From the NCBI GenBank assembly GCA_019689695.1, contig JADGHA010000002.1:1-37306 (forward strand): a stretch of DNA of 37,306 nt. The letters run 5' to 3'. The DNA is from Micromonosporaceae bacterium. GTDB lineage: Bacteria > Actinomycetota > Actinomycetes > Mycobacteriales > Micromonosporaceae. Position numbers and translations under genes: made by a program. Below the pieces are notes generated by a model. That model had not been told where the DNA came from. It did not search any database and saw only the letters and a list, made by a program, of their open reading frames with translations. Positions 16,141 through 24,078 of the stretch are shown here, in pieces. Within the stretch, counting starts at the first letter, position 1. Each line of letters begins with the position of its first letter.

Positions 16141-16821
16141 GTGCGGGTAACCCTCGCGGACGGCGTCTACGAGTCGGTCAAAGCGCTGATCATGGATCAC
16201 GTGCTGGCCCCCGGCGGTCGGGTGACCATCGACGCGCTCGCCCGGCAGCTCGGCGTCTCCCCCACCCCCGTGCGCGAGGCACTGGCCCGCCTGGAGTCCG
16301 AGGGCCTGGTCCGCAAGCGGCCGCTGGCCGGCTACACCACCACGCCGTTGCTGACCCGGGCGGAGTTCGAGGACCTGTTCGAGATGCGGATGCTGCTGGA
16401 GCCGGCGGCCGCGCGGCGGGCCGCCGGCGCAGGGTTGAGCGCCGCCGACACCGCGTCGTTGCGGCGGGAGGCGGACCTGCCCGATCCGCCGCCGGACGCC
16501 GCCGCGCATCCCCCCACCCGTCGCACTTCGCCCGGGTACGCCAGCTTCGCCGCGTTCACCGCCCAGGACGCGCGCTTCCACAACCTGCTCGCGGAGCGCT
16601 CGGGCAACCGCATGCTGTACGAGTCGGTGGTGCGCCTGCACGCCCACCTCCACCTGCACCGGCTGGACTTCCCGGTCGCCCACTACGGCATCAGCGCCGT
16701 GGAGCACCACCGGATCGTGGACGCGATCGCCGCGGGCGACCCGGACGCCGCGGCGGCCGCGATGCGCGCCCACCTGACCGCGGCCCGGGAGCGCCACATC
16801 GCCCACTTCGACGGAAGGTAG
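16141..16821 (+). CDS. GntR/FCD-family transcriptional regulator
   Basis: A 226-residue regulator. Residues 1-68 form the GntR winged helix (VTIDALARQLGVSPTPVREALARLESEGLV). Residues 76-220 form an all-helical FCD effector domain with the usual metal or carboxylate ligands (QDARFH, EHHRIVDAI, MRAHL). An in-frame ATG at 16108 exists, but it lies upstream of the TAGGAT promoter hexamer, so the leaderless GTG at 16141 is the likely start. It precedes lutABC by 2 bases and is divergent from the hydrolase, so it probably senses a pathway acid such as L-lactate and controls both sides through the palindrome at 16121. An insertion rich in Pro/Ala (about 117-138) is unusual within the FCD domain. Confidence 0.92.
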   Translation: MRVTLADGVYESVKALIMDHVLAPGGRVTIDALARQLGVSPTPVREALARLESEGLVRKRPLAGYTTTPLLTRAEFEDLFEMRMLLEPAAARRAAGAGLSAADTASLRREADLPDPPPDAAAHPPTRRTSPGYASFAAFTAQDARFHNLLAERSGNRMLYESVVRLHAHLHLHRLDFPVAHYGISAVEHHRIVDAIAAGDPDAAAAAMRAHLTAARERHIAHFDGR

Positions 16822-16823
16822 CC

Positions 16824-17513
16824 GTGCGGATAGCCCTCTTCATCACCTGCGTCAACGACCTGCTCTTCGCGCAGACCGGGCAGGCCGTGGTACGCATCCT
16901 GGAGCGGCTGGGCCACCAGGTCGACTTTCCGGCCGAGCAGACCTGCTGCGGGCAGATGCACGCCAACAGCGGGTACCGCGACGAGGCGATCGGGCTGGCC
17001 GAACGGTTCGTCCGGACGTTCCAGCGGTACGACGCGGTGGTCGCCCCGTCGGGCTCCTGCGTGGCGATGGTGCGGGAGTCGTACCCCCGGCTCATCGGCG
17101 GCGCGGTCCCCCCGGTCTACGAGCTGTCGGAACTGCTGGTGGACGTGCTCGGGGTGACCGACCTCGGCGCCCGCTTCCCGCACCGGGTCACCTACCACCC
17201 GACCTGCCACGGCCTGCGCATGCTGCGGCTGGGCGACCGGCCGCTGCGCCTGCTGCGCGCGGTCCGCGACCTCGAGCTGGTCGAGCTGCCCGGCGCCGAA
17301 GAGTGCTGCGGCTTCGGCGGCACCTTCGCGCTGAAGAACGCCGACGTCTCGGCGGCGGTCCTCGCCGACAAGTGCGCCGCTGTCCGGCGGACCGGCGCCG
17401 AGTACGTCACCGCCGCGGACAACTCCTGCCTGATGCACATCGCCGGCGGACTGTCCCGAGCAGACAGTGCTACCAAGGCCATCCACTACGCGGAGATCCT
17501 GGCGCATGAGTAA
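16824..17513 (+). CDS. lutA: L-lactate utilisation protein LutA, (Fe-S)-binding
   Basis: A 229-residue CCG-domain protein, a subunit of the LutABC complex that oxidises L-lactate to pyruvate in the cytosol. Two cysteine-rich modules are visible: TCCGQMH near residue 40 with PSGSC, and PTCHGLR then EECCGFGGTF in the second half; both are typical of heterodisulfide-reductase-like iron-sulfur centres. The length matches family members (about 235-245). GTG at 16824 lies 2 bases after the regulator stop and is preceded by GGAAGG. Its last codons overlap the lutB start. Confidence 0.94.
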   Translation: MRIALFITCVNDLLFAQTGQAVVRILERLGHQVDFPAEQTCCGQMHANSGYRDEAIGLAERFVRTFQRYDAVVAPSGSCVAMVRESYPRLIGGAVPPVYELSELLVDVLGVTDLGARFPHRVTYHPTCHGLRMLRLGDRPLRLLRAVRDLELVELPGAEECCGFGGTFALKNADVSAAVLADKCAAVRRTGAEYVTAADNSCLMHIAGGLSRADSATKAIHYAEILAHE

Positions 17514-18969
17514 CCCCATCGCGGCTCCCCGGCCGTTCCCGGCCGCCGCCCACGACAAGCTGGCCGACCGGCAGCTGCGGGCCAACCTGCACCGGGCCAC
17601 GCACACCATCCGGGACAAGCGGCTGCGGGTCGTGGCGGAGCTGCCCGACTGGCAGCGGCTGCGCGAGGCGGCCAGCGCGCTCAAGGCGGACGCGAAGTCC
17701 CGCCTGCCCGAGCTCCTGACCCAGTTCGAGGCCGCGGCCACCGCGGCCGGCGCCACCGTGCACTGGGCCCGCGACGCCGCCGAGGCGTGCGCGGTGGTGG
17801 CCGACCTGGTCCGTTCCGCGGGCGCGACCGAGGTGGTCAAGGTCAAGTCGATGGCCACCCAGGAGATCGGCCTCAACGAAGCGCTGGAAGCGGCCGGCAT
17901 CGCCGCCACCGAGACCGACCTGGCCGAGCTGATCGTCCAGCTCGCCGAGGACACCCCTTCGCACATCCTGGTGCCCGCGATCCATTACAACCGCACGCAG
18001 ATCCGGGACCTGTTCCGCACCCGGATGGCCGGCGCGCCCGCCGACCTGACCGACGACCCGCCGGCACTGGCCGAGGCGGCCCGCCGGCACCTGCGCGCGA
18101 AGTTCCTCTCCGCCACGGTCGGCATCTCCGGCGCCAACTTCGCGGTCGCCGAGACGGGCAGCCTGGTCGTGGTCGAGTCCGAAGGCAACGGCCGGATGTG
18201 CCTGACCCTGCCGCAGACGCTCATCTCGGTGGTGGGCATCGAGAAGGTGGTGCCCACCTTCCGCGACCTGGAGGTCTTCCTCCAGCTGCTGCCGCGTTCG
18301 TCGACCGGCGAGCGGATGAACCCGTACACCTCGATCTGGACCGGGGTGACGCCGGGCGACGGGCCGGAAAATGTCCACATCGTACTGGTGGACAACGGCC
18401 GCACCACCACCCTGGCCGACCCGGTCGGCCGCCAGGCGCTGCACTGTATCCGCTGCTCGGCCTGCCTGAACGTGTGTCCGGTCTACGAACGGGTGGGCGG
18501 CCACGCCTACGGCTCGGTCTATCCGGGGCCGATCGGGGCGATCCTGTCCCCCCAGCTGACCGGCGAGGGCTTCAACCGGACCCTGCCCTACGCGTCCACG
18601 CTCTGCGGCGCGTGCTACGACGCCTGCCCGGTGCGGATCAACATACCCGAGGTGTTGGTCCACTTGCGACAGACCGGCCCGCACCCCCGGGCCGAGCGAG
18701 CCGGCATGCGCGCCATGTCATGGCTGATGTCCGACCGGCGGCGGTACGCGGCGGCGCTGCGGGCCGCCCGGCGCGGCGCCGCTCCGCTCCGGCTGGTGGC
18801 CCGGCGGGCCGCCAAGCGCCGCGGATCGGTTCCGAGCGAGGGCGATCAGCGCGAGACGGTACGCCGGCTGCCGTGGCCGCTGTCCGCCTGGACGGCGAGC
18901 CGGGACGCGCCGCTGCCGGCCGGGCCGACCTTCCGGGAATGGTGGGAGAAGGAACATGGGCGCTCGTGA
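17506..18969 (+). CDS. lutB: L-lactate utilisation protein LutB, iron-sulfur / LUD domain
   Basis: A 487-residue subunit of the LutABC lactate-oxidising complex. Residues 65-300 form the LUD domain (VKSMATQEIGLNEALE, GISGANFAVAETGSLVVVESEGNGR). The C-terminal part holds two 4Fe-4S clusters: CIRCSACLNVCP (C314, C317, C320, C324) and CGACYDACP (C367, C370, C374). The C-terminal tail of about 100 residues is basic and Arg/Ala-rich. The start is ATG 17506 overlapping the lutA stop; the longer in-frame start at 17467 lies within lutA and is unlikely. It overlaps lutC by 14 bp. Electrons presumably pass to the respiratory chain. Confidence 0.95.
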   Translation: MSNPIAAPRPFPAAAHDKLADRQLRANLHRATHTIRDKRLRVVAELPDWQRLREAASALKADAKSRLPELLTQFEAAATAAGATVHWARDAAEACAVVADLVRSAGATEVVKVKSMATQEIGLNEALEAAGIAATETDLAELIVQLAEDTPSHILVPAIHYNRTQIRDLFRTRMAGAPADLTDDPPALAEAARRHLRAKFLSATVGISGANFAVAETGSLVVVESEGNGRMCLTLPQTLISVVGIEKVVPTFRDLEVFLQLLPRSSTGERMNPYTSIWTGVTPGDGPENVHIVLVDNGRTTTLADPVGRQALHCIRCSACLNVCPVYERVGGHAYGSVYPGPIGAILSPQLTGEGFNRTLPYASTLCGACYDACPVRINIPEVLVHLRQTGPHPRAERAGMRAMSWLMSDRRRYAAALRAARRGAAPLRLVARRAAKRRGSVPSEGDQRETVRRLPWPLSAWTASRDAPLPAGPTFREWWEKEHGRS

Positions 18970-19582
18970 GGTGATTCTGGACCGGATCCGCGCAGCTCTG
19001 GGTCCGTCGCCGATCCGCGTCGAGGTGCCCCGCGAGTACCGCACCGGCGGCGTGCCCGACGTGGACCTGTTCGTGGACCGGCTGGTCGACTACCGCGCGG
19101 CGGTTCGCCGGTGCGGCCCAAATGACCTCGCCGCCGCCGTCGCCGAGGCGCTCGCCGACACCCGGGTGCTCGCCGTCCCGCCCGGGCTGCCCGGCGAATG
19201 GCTCACGGCGTACCACGGAGAGGTCGTGCGCGACGGCGACCCGCGACCGCTGTCCGTGGCCGACCTCGACGCGCCGGGGGTGACCGCGCTGACCGGGTGC
19301 GCGGTGGCCATCGCGGAGACCGGCACGCTGGTGCTGGACGCCGGACCGGACCAGGGCCGCCGGGTGCTCACCCTCGTCCCCGACCACCACGTCTGCGTGG
19401 TCCATGCCGGACAGATCGCGGCCGGGGTGCCGGACGCGCTGGCCCGGCTGGCCGATCCGACCCGCCCGCTCACCTTCGTCTCAGGGCCCTCGGCCACCAG
19501 CGACATCGAGCTGGACCGGGTAGAGGGCGTACACGGCCCGCGCCGCCTGGAGGTCATCGTCGTGGAACCATCAGGTCCATAG
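18956..19582 (+). CDS. lutC: L-lactate utilisation protein LutC, LUD domain
   Basis: A 208-residue LUD-domain protein, the third subunit of the LutABC complex. The family signatures TGCAVAIAETGTLVLDAGP, LTLVPDHHVCVV and FVSGPSATSDIELDRVEGVHGPRRLEVIVV are complete. ATG at 18956 follows GGAGAAGGA and lies inside the end of lutB, so the operon is GntR-lutA-lutB-lutC in one tightly coupled unit. The gene converges on the AEC transporter gene with a 45-bp gap holding only a weak hairpin. Confidence 0.95.
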   Translation: MGAREVILDRIRAALGPSPIRVEVPREYRTGGVPDVDLFVDRLVDYRAAVRRCGPNDLAAAVAEALADTRVLAVPPGLPGEWLTAYHGEVVRDGDPRPLSVADLDAPGVTALTGCAVAIAETGTLVLDAGPDQGRRVLTLVPDHHVCVVHAGQIAAGVPDALARLADPTRPLTFVSGPSATSDIELDRVEGVHGPRRLEVIVVEPSGP

Positions 19583-19627
19583 TGGACGACGGCTGCGCAC
19601 GCTCGGCCAGACCGGGCCGGGAGGCGA

Positions 19628-20545
19628 TCAGCCGAGCCAGGACGCGAAGCCGACCAGGGTGACCGCGCAGAGCAGCGTGGTGACGACGACCGAGTCGCGG
19701 GCGAGGCTCGCGGCGCGCCGGTAGCGCGCGGCGAACACGAAGACGTTCTGCGCGGTGGGCAGACCGGCGGTGACCACCGCGGCGAGCATCGGCCGGCCGT
19801 CCAGGCCGAGCAGGTACCGGCCGGCCAGGTAGGCGACCGCGGGCTGCGCGAGCACCTTGAGCCCGACCAGGGTGAGCACCCGGGACCGCGGCACCTCCGG
19901 CCGGCCGGCCGGGCCGGCACCCGCGGCAAGCGACAGGCCCAGGGCGAGCAGGGCGGTCGGCACGGCCGCCGAGCCGACCAGCTCGAACGGGCGCAGCACC
20001 TCCTCCGGTGGTCGCCACCCGCCCGCCGCCAGCACCAGGCCGGCGGCCGAGGCCAGCATGATGGGGTTGCGCACCGGCAGCATCGCGACCCGGGGCCGGC
20101 CGTCGCCGGTGAGCTCGAGGATCGCCAGCGCCAGCGGGGCGGCGACCACCACCTGGAACAGCAGGACGGGCGCGGCGAAGGAGACGTCGCCCAAGGCGTA
20201 TGCGGCGACCGGGATGCCCAGGTTCGCCGCGTTGACGTACGAGGCACACAGGCCGGCCACCACGGCCTCGCCGACCGGCCAGCGCCACCAGTACCGGGCC
20301 AGCGCCAGCGCGGCGACCTGGACGACCAGCGCGCTGAGCACGAACGCGGCCAGCGCCGGGGTGAGCACGTCGTGCGGCCGCGAGGTGGCGAGCGTGACGA
20401 ACAGCAGTGCCGGCGTGGCCACGAAGAAGACCAGACGGGCGAGCACCGTGTCGGCGTACGGGCCGAGCAGCCCGTACCGTCCGACGAGCCAGCCGGCAGC
20501 GGCGACCGCCCAGATCGCGACGAACGCGACGAGCAGGCCCCGCAT
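19628..20545 (-). CDS. AEC-family transporter (auxin efflux carrier / malonate transporter type)
   Basis: A 305-residue membrane protein with about ten predicted helices arranged as two fivefold repeats, as in the AEC (PIN-like) family. The conserved regions YVNAANLGIPVAAYALGD and, near the end, VVTAGLPTAQNVFVFAARY show the broken-helix crossover with Asn and Pro. Family members move carboxylates such as malonate, malate or lactate, so export or import of an organic acid is likely. It is convergent with lutC and could serve the same lactate pathway, but it has its own promoter direction and the link is only suggestive. Confidence 0.88.
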   Translation of the reverse strand: MRGLLVAFVAIWAVAAAGWLVGRYGLLGPYADTVLARLVFFVATPALLFVTLATSRPHDVLTPALAAFVLSALVVQVAALALARYWWRWPVGEAVVAGLCASYVNAANLGIPVAAYALGDVSFAAPVLLFQVVVAAPLALAILELTGDGRPRVAMLPVRNPIMLASAAGLVLAAGGWRPPEEVLRPFELVGSAAVPTALLALGLSLAAGAGPAGRPEVPRSRVLTLVGLKVLAQPAVAYLAGRYLLGLDGRPMLAAVVTAGLPTAQNVFVFAARYRRAASLARDSVVVTTLLCAVTLVGFASWLG

Positions 20546-20570
20546 CCCTCCCCCTCGCGCGCGGCAGGCG

Positions 20571-20855
20571 TCAGCCGACGAGCTCGTCCACGTAGCACCA
20601 CCGCCAGGTCTCGCCGGGCTCGAAGGACCGTATCACCGGGTGCGGCTCGCCGGCCTTGGTGGTCTCGCGGTGATGCACGGTCGCGTGCTTGTGCGGCGAC
20701 GAGTCACAGCAGCCCACGTGCCCGCAGTCCAGGCACAGCCGCAGGTGCACCCAGTTCTGCTCGCCCATCGCGAGGCAGTCCTGGCAGCCCTCGGTGGTCT
20801 GCGGCTCCGGGTCCGTGGCCGGGTCCCGGTGCGCGTCCAGGTGAACGCAGCTCAT
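20571..20855 (-). CDS. UBP-type zinc finger domain protein
   Basis: A 94-residue protein made almost wholly of one zf-UBP module, the fold that binds ubiquitin C-termini in eukaryotes. Candidate zinc ligands are C3, H5, C24, C27, C41, C44, C49, H57, H61 and H62, matching the C-x-H ... CxxC ... CxxC(G)H(V)GC ... H pattern. Bacteria lack ubiquitin, so its partner is unknown. The start ATG overlaps the stop of the Na+/H+ antiporter gene by four bases, giving strict coupling. In some actinobacteria such a finger is attached to the antiporter itself, so it may act as its cytoplasmic regulatory subunit. Confidence 0.92.
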   Translation of the reverse strand: MSCVHLDAHRDPATDPEPQTTEGCQDCLAMGEQNWVHLRLCLDCGHVGCCDSSPHKHATVHHRETTKAGEPHPVIRSFEPGETWRWCYVDELVG

Positions 20856-22438
20856 CCGTCCTCACTCATCCGTCGGTCGGTCCGGCTCAACATCGACTCT
20901 TCCAGGTCCATGTCGCGCTGCGCACGGCGCAGCACCTCTTCAGCTATTTGGCCGCCATCGCGCGCGGCCCGGAAGACCTGGCGCTCGGCGTCGAGCATTA
21001 CCCGGCGCAGCCGCACGTACGCCTGGGAGGGGGTCTCCCGCGCGGTACCCCCCAGCCGTTCCCAGGCACTGTTGCTCCGGCGCTCGGTCAACGCCCGCAG
21101 CTGCTCGACGACATCGGCCGGGGCGCCCTCCGCGTGCGCCTCGAGCCGCTCCCGGGCGGCCCGGCTGGCCCGCTGCTGCACCGCCGCCTCGGCCAGCGCG
21201 TCCGCGGTCGGGTCGTCCTTGGGCAGCCGCAGCCAGCGGGCGACCTTCGGCAGGGTCAGGCCGTGCAGCACCAGGGTCACGATGATCACCGCGAAGGCGA
21301 TCCAGACGAACAGGTCGCGCGGGTACGCCCGGCCGTTCAGGTCGGGTGGCAGCGCCAGTGCCGCGGCGAGGGTGACCACGCCGCGCATGCCGGCCCACCC
21401 GATGATGGCCGGCACCGAGGGAGGCGGGCTGGGGTCGCGCCGGCGGAGCCTCGGCAGGAGCCGGGGCAGGTAGGTCGCCGGGTACACCCAGACGAACCGG
21501 GCGATGATCAGCGTGCCCAGGACCGCCGCGGTGACCACGACCACGGTGCCGGTCGGGGTGCGCAGCTCGCCGACGATGTCCCGCAGCTGGAGTCCGACCA
21601 GGACGAACACCAGGCCCTGGAGCAGGAAGTTGGCGATCCGCCAGAAGAACTCCATCTGCAGCCGGGAGGCGGCCGACATCAGCCACGGCATGCGGTTGCC
21701 CAGCGAAATCCCGGTGATCAGGACGGCGATCACCGCCGAGGCGTCGATCGACTCGGCGGCCAGCGCGACGGCGAACGGGGTCAGCAGCGACAGCGAGTTG
21801 TCCAGCAGCGGATCGGTCACCCGGCCGTGGATGAACCCGAACAGCACCGCACCCGCGATGCCCACCACGATGCCGCCGCCGACGGCGATCGCGGTGTCCC
21901 GCGCGATGTGCTCCGGACCCACGGACGCGCCGGTCGCGGCGGCGACGGCCAGCCGGAACAGCGTCAGCGACGACGCGTCGTTGACCAGGCTCTCCCCCTC
22001 GAGCAGGGTCACCACGCGGCGGGGCAGCCCGACCCGGCGGGCGATCGCGGTGGCGGCGACCGCGTCCGGCGGGGCGGTCACCGCGCCCAGCGCCAGGCAC
22101 GCCGCGAACGGCACCTCGGGCAGGAGCGCGTGCACGACCAGGGCCACCGCGAACGCGGTGAACAGCACCAGCCCGACCGCGAGCAACAGGATCGGTCGCA
22201 GGTTGAACCGGAAGTCCGGGGCGGAGGTCTCCTTCGCCGCCACGTAGATCAATGGCGGCAGGATGCCGACCAGCACCAGCTCGGGGTCGAGCCGGATCTC
22301 GGGCAGGCCCGGCGCGAACGACAGCAGCAGCCCGACGACCACCAGCACGATCGGGTAGAGCAGGCCCAGCCGGCGGGCCAGCGCCGCGGCGACCACGACG
22401 ATCGCGACCAGGCCCACGCCCTGGATGAGTACCTCCAC
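20852..22438 (-). CDS. Na+/H+ antiporter, CPA1 family
   Basis: A 528-residue cation/proton antiporter. About twelve membrane helices span residues 5-425. The ion-binding region PPDAVAAT (D125), the ESLVNDASSL motif (N153, D154) and GWAGMRGVVTLAAALALP are typical of the NhaP/NHE-type CPA1 group. A charged helical cytoplasmic tail of about 100 residues (430-528) follows and may be regulatory. The start is GTG at 22438. Its stop overlaps the downstream zinc-finger gene. Role: sodium extrusion and pH homeostasis at the cell membrane. Confidence 0.94.
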   Translation of the reverse strand: MEVLIQGVGLVAIVVVAAALARRLGLLYPIVLVVVGLLLSFAPGLPEIRLDPELVLVGILPPLIYVAAKETSAPDFRFNLRPILLLAVGLVLFTAFAVALVVHALLPEVPFAACLALGAVTAPPDAVAATAIARRVGLPRRVVTLLEGESLVNDASSLTLFRLAVAAATGASVGPEHIARDTAIAVGGGIVVGIAGAVLFGFIHGRVTDPLLDNSLSLLTPFAVALAAESIDASAVIAVLITGISLGNRMPWLMSAASRLQMEFFWRIANFLLQGLVFVLVGLQLRDIVGELRTPTGTVVVVTAAVLGTLIIARFVWVYPATYLPRLLPRLRRRDPSPPPSVPAIIGWAGMRGVVTLAAALALPPDLNGRAYPRDLFVWIAFAVIIVTLVLHGLTLPKVARWLRLPKDDPTADALAEAAVQQRASRAARERLEAHAEGAPADVVEQLRALTERRSNSAWERLGGTARETPSQAYVRLRRVMLDAERQVFRAARDGGQIAEEVLRRAQRDMDLEESMLSRTDRRMSEDG

Positions 22439-22653
22439 GGCAGTAATCCTGGCGCATGGCAGGGCGCAGGTGAGTCCCGGCCGATCAAGAGGCGTGGAGC
22501 ACCGTCAAAAGACCAGGCGCTGGATCACCGCGGGGATCGCCTGCTCAGGCGGTCATCGGCTGGCCTGTCTCCAGCAGGGTCTTGAGCCCGGCGAGCGGGC
22601 GGTCTCTTACCATCGGTACCTGTACCAGTTGGTTCATCCCGGGAGGCTTAGCC

Positions 22654-23076
22654 ATGGCGCGGCAGCGGATTGACGTCAAAGTGACGACGCCGGCGGACCC
22701 CGACACCGTGTACAAGCTGCTGGCGGACCCGACCACCTGGCCCACCTGGTCGCCCATCGGCTCGTACGCCGAGGAGCCAGGCAGTGGCGACCGGCTGTTC
22801 CGCACAGGACGGATCACCAGCCGGGAACGGGTGGTGGAAGCCGACCCCGGGCGCCGGCTGAGCTACGAACTCGTCTCCGGCTTGGCGATCCGGCAGTACC
22901 GGGCGGATATCGACCTCGCCCCGGTCGACGGCGGCACCAGCATCCACTGGCACTCGTCGTTCCTGCCGAAGGTGCCCGGCACCGGGTGGCTTTACCGGCG
23001 CACCTTGCAGCGGTTCGTCGAGCAGTGCGCCAAGGGCCTGGCGGAGTACGCGGCCCGTTCAGGCGCGTCCCGGTAG
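22654..23076 (+). CDS. SRPBCC family protein
   Basis: A 140-residue START/Bet v1-like (polyketide cyclase type) protein with a hydrophobic ligand cavity. The opening IDVKVTTPADPDTVYKLLADPTTWPTWSP is the standard SRPBCC start, followed by the antiparallel sheet and the long C-terminal helix (RRTLQRFVEQCAKGLAEYA). ATG 22654 has GGGAGG at 22641-22646; the longer in-frame start at 22582 is not supported. It is a single gene in a 215-bp gap downstream of the divergent antiporter. Ligand unknown. Confidence 0.9.
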   Translation: MARQRIDVKVTTPADPDTVYKLLADPTTWPTWSPIGSYAEEPGSGDRLFRTGRITSRERVVEADPGRRLSYELVSGLAIRQYRADIDLAPVDGGTSIHWHSSFLPKVPGTGWLYRRTLQRFVEQCAKGLAEYAARSGASR

Positions 23077-23116
23077 TCGAGCAAGTCGAAGTGGACGGTA
23101 CCGCCCACTCCCTCCC

Positions 23117-23140
23117 GGAACGCCCGTGAATGGTAGCGTC
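23117..23140 (+). promoter_or_regulatory. Candidate ECF-type promoter for the lipoprotein gene
   Basis: GGAAC at 23117-23121 and CGTC at 23137-23140, 15 bases apart, resemble promoters of extracytoplasmic-function sigma factors. A TAGCGT hexamer (23134-23139) overlaps it as a possible vegetative -10. The lipoprotein start lies about 60 bases downstream. Short motifs, so modest confidence. Confidence 0.3.
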
Positions 23141-23202
23141 GTCCCGCTGGCGATTGGACCTCGTCGGCGCAGGTACGGCCGCCAATCTGGGGGAGGTTGG
23201 TC

Positions 23203-24078
23203 TTGAAGGCAACCCGGGCGCTGCTCGCGGTCGCCCTGATCCTCGCCGCGGGGGCGTGTGGCGACGACGCGGGCGAGTCCGCGCGCAAGGCGGTCACCGG
23301 CGCGGCCGGCGCGCTGCGCGACGCGAAGACGGCGACCGTCCACTTCGACGTCAAGCTGCTGAGCCCGAACCTCACCGACGTCGCGCAGTGGGCCGGCACC
23401 AGCAAGGTGAAGTACGGCGACCCGGATGTCTCGGACACCGAGTACAGCCGGGCCAGCGTCGTGGTGCCGACCCTCCAGCCCAGGCCGGGCCAGCCGCTGA
23501 GCAGCACCTACGACATCGACCTACGGGAGATCTCGATCGGCCCGGTCCGCTACCAGAAGTCCAGCAAGCTGCGCCTGGCGGCCGGCAAGTCGTGGGTGAA
23601 GCTGCCGGAGGGCAGCTACGTGCACTACGGCACGGACAAGGCCAACCCGGACCTCGTCGTCATCGACCCGCAGCGGTACCTGAAGATGCTGGCAAACCTC
23701 TCGACCGGGCTCGCGTACTCCGGTGACACCGGGAAGACCGAGACGGTGGACGGCGCGCAGACCCGGGTCTACCGCATCGACTGCACGCTCGGCCGGTCCG
23801 GCGGCTGCGACACCGGGCCCCTGCCGGCCGTTTTCGTCTCGACGTTCTCCGGTACCGACAGCCAGCTCAGCCTGACGCTTTGGCTGGATACCGACGGCCG
23901 CCTCCGCAAGCTCGCGGTCGACGGGGACCTGGACGCCGGCCCCAACAGCGTCACCGGCGAGCAGAAAACGATCTACAAGCTCACCGCGACGATGACCCTC
24001 ACTGACTTCGGAAAGCCGGTCGAGGTCGCCGAACCCCCGGCGGACCAGACCACCACCGAGCACGAGCTGGCGCTATAG
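23203..24078 (+). CDS. Lipoprotein, LolA/LppX-like hypothetical
   Basis: A 291-residue secreted lipoprotein. The N-terminus KATRALLAVALILAAGACGDD has a short basic start, hydrophobic core and lipobox LAAGAC. The mature part is beta-rich (TATVHFDVKLLSP..., SSKLRLAAGKSWVKLPEGSYVHYG, LTLWLDTDGRLRKLAVDG), resembling the LppX/LprG/LolA fold that carries lipids in actinobacterial envelopes. Two internal cysteines (near 190-200) could pair. The start is TTG at 23203 because GGGGGAGG ends at 23196 with proper spacing; the in-frame TTG at 23197 would be too close. It converges on the SseB gene, with the two stop codons back to back in CTATAG. Confidence 0.85.
   Translation: MKATRALLAVALILAAGACGDDAGESARKAVTGAAGALRDAKTATVHFDVKLLSPNLTDVAQWAGTSKVKYGDPDVSDTEYSRASVVVPTLQPRPGQPLSSTYDIDLREISIGPVRYQKSSKLRLAAGKSWVKLPEGSYVHYGTDKANPDLVVIDPQRYLKMLANLSTGLAYSGDTGKTETVDGAQTRVYRIDCTLGRSGGCDTGPLPAVFVSTFSGTDSQLSLTLWLDTDGRLRKLAVDGDLDAGPNSVTGEQKTIYKLTATMTLTDFGKPVEVAEPPADQTTTEHELAL

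Noticed and set aside
19583..19627. Hairpin CGGCC/GGCCG between lutC and the AEC gene as terminator
   Set aside because: Only a 5-bp stem with a 6-base loop; too weak in this GC-rich background to claim.
20372..22585. 737-residue plus-strand frame opposite the AEC and antiporter genes
   Set aside because: Arg/Gln/His-rich shadow translation; the minus strand has clear membrane proteins with overlapping starts and stops.
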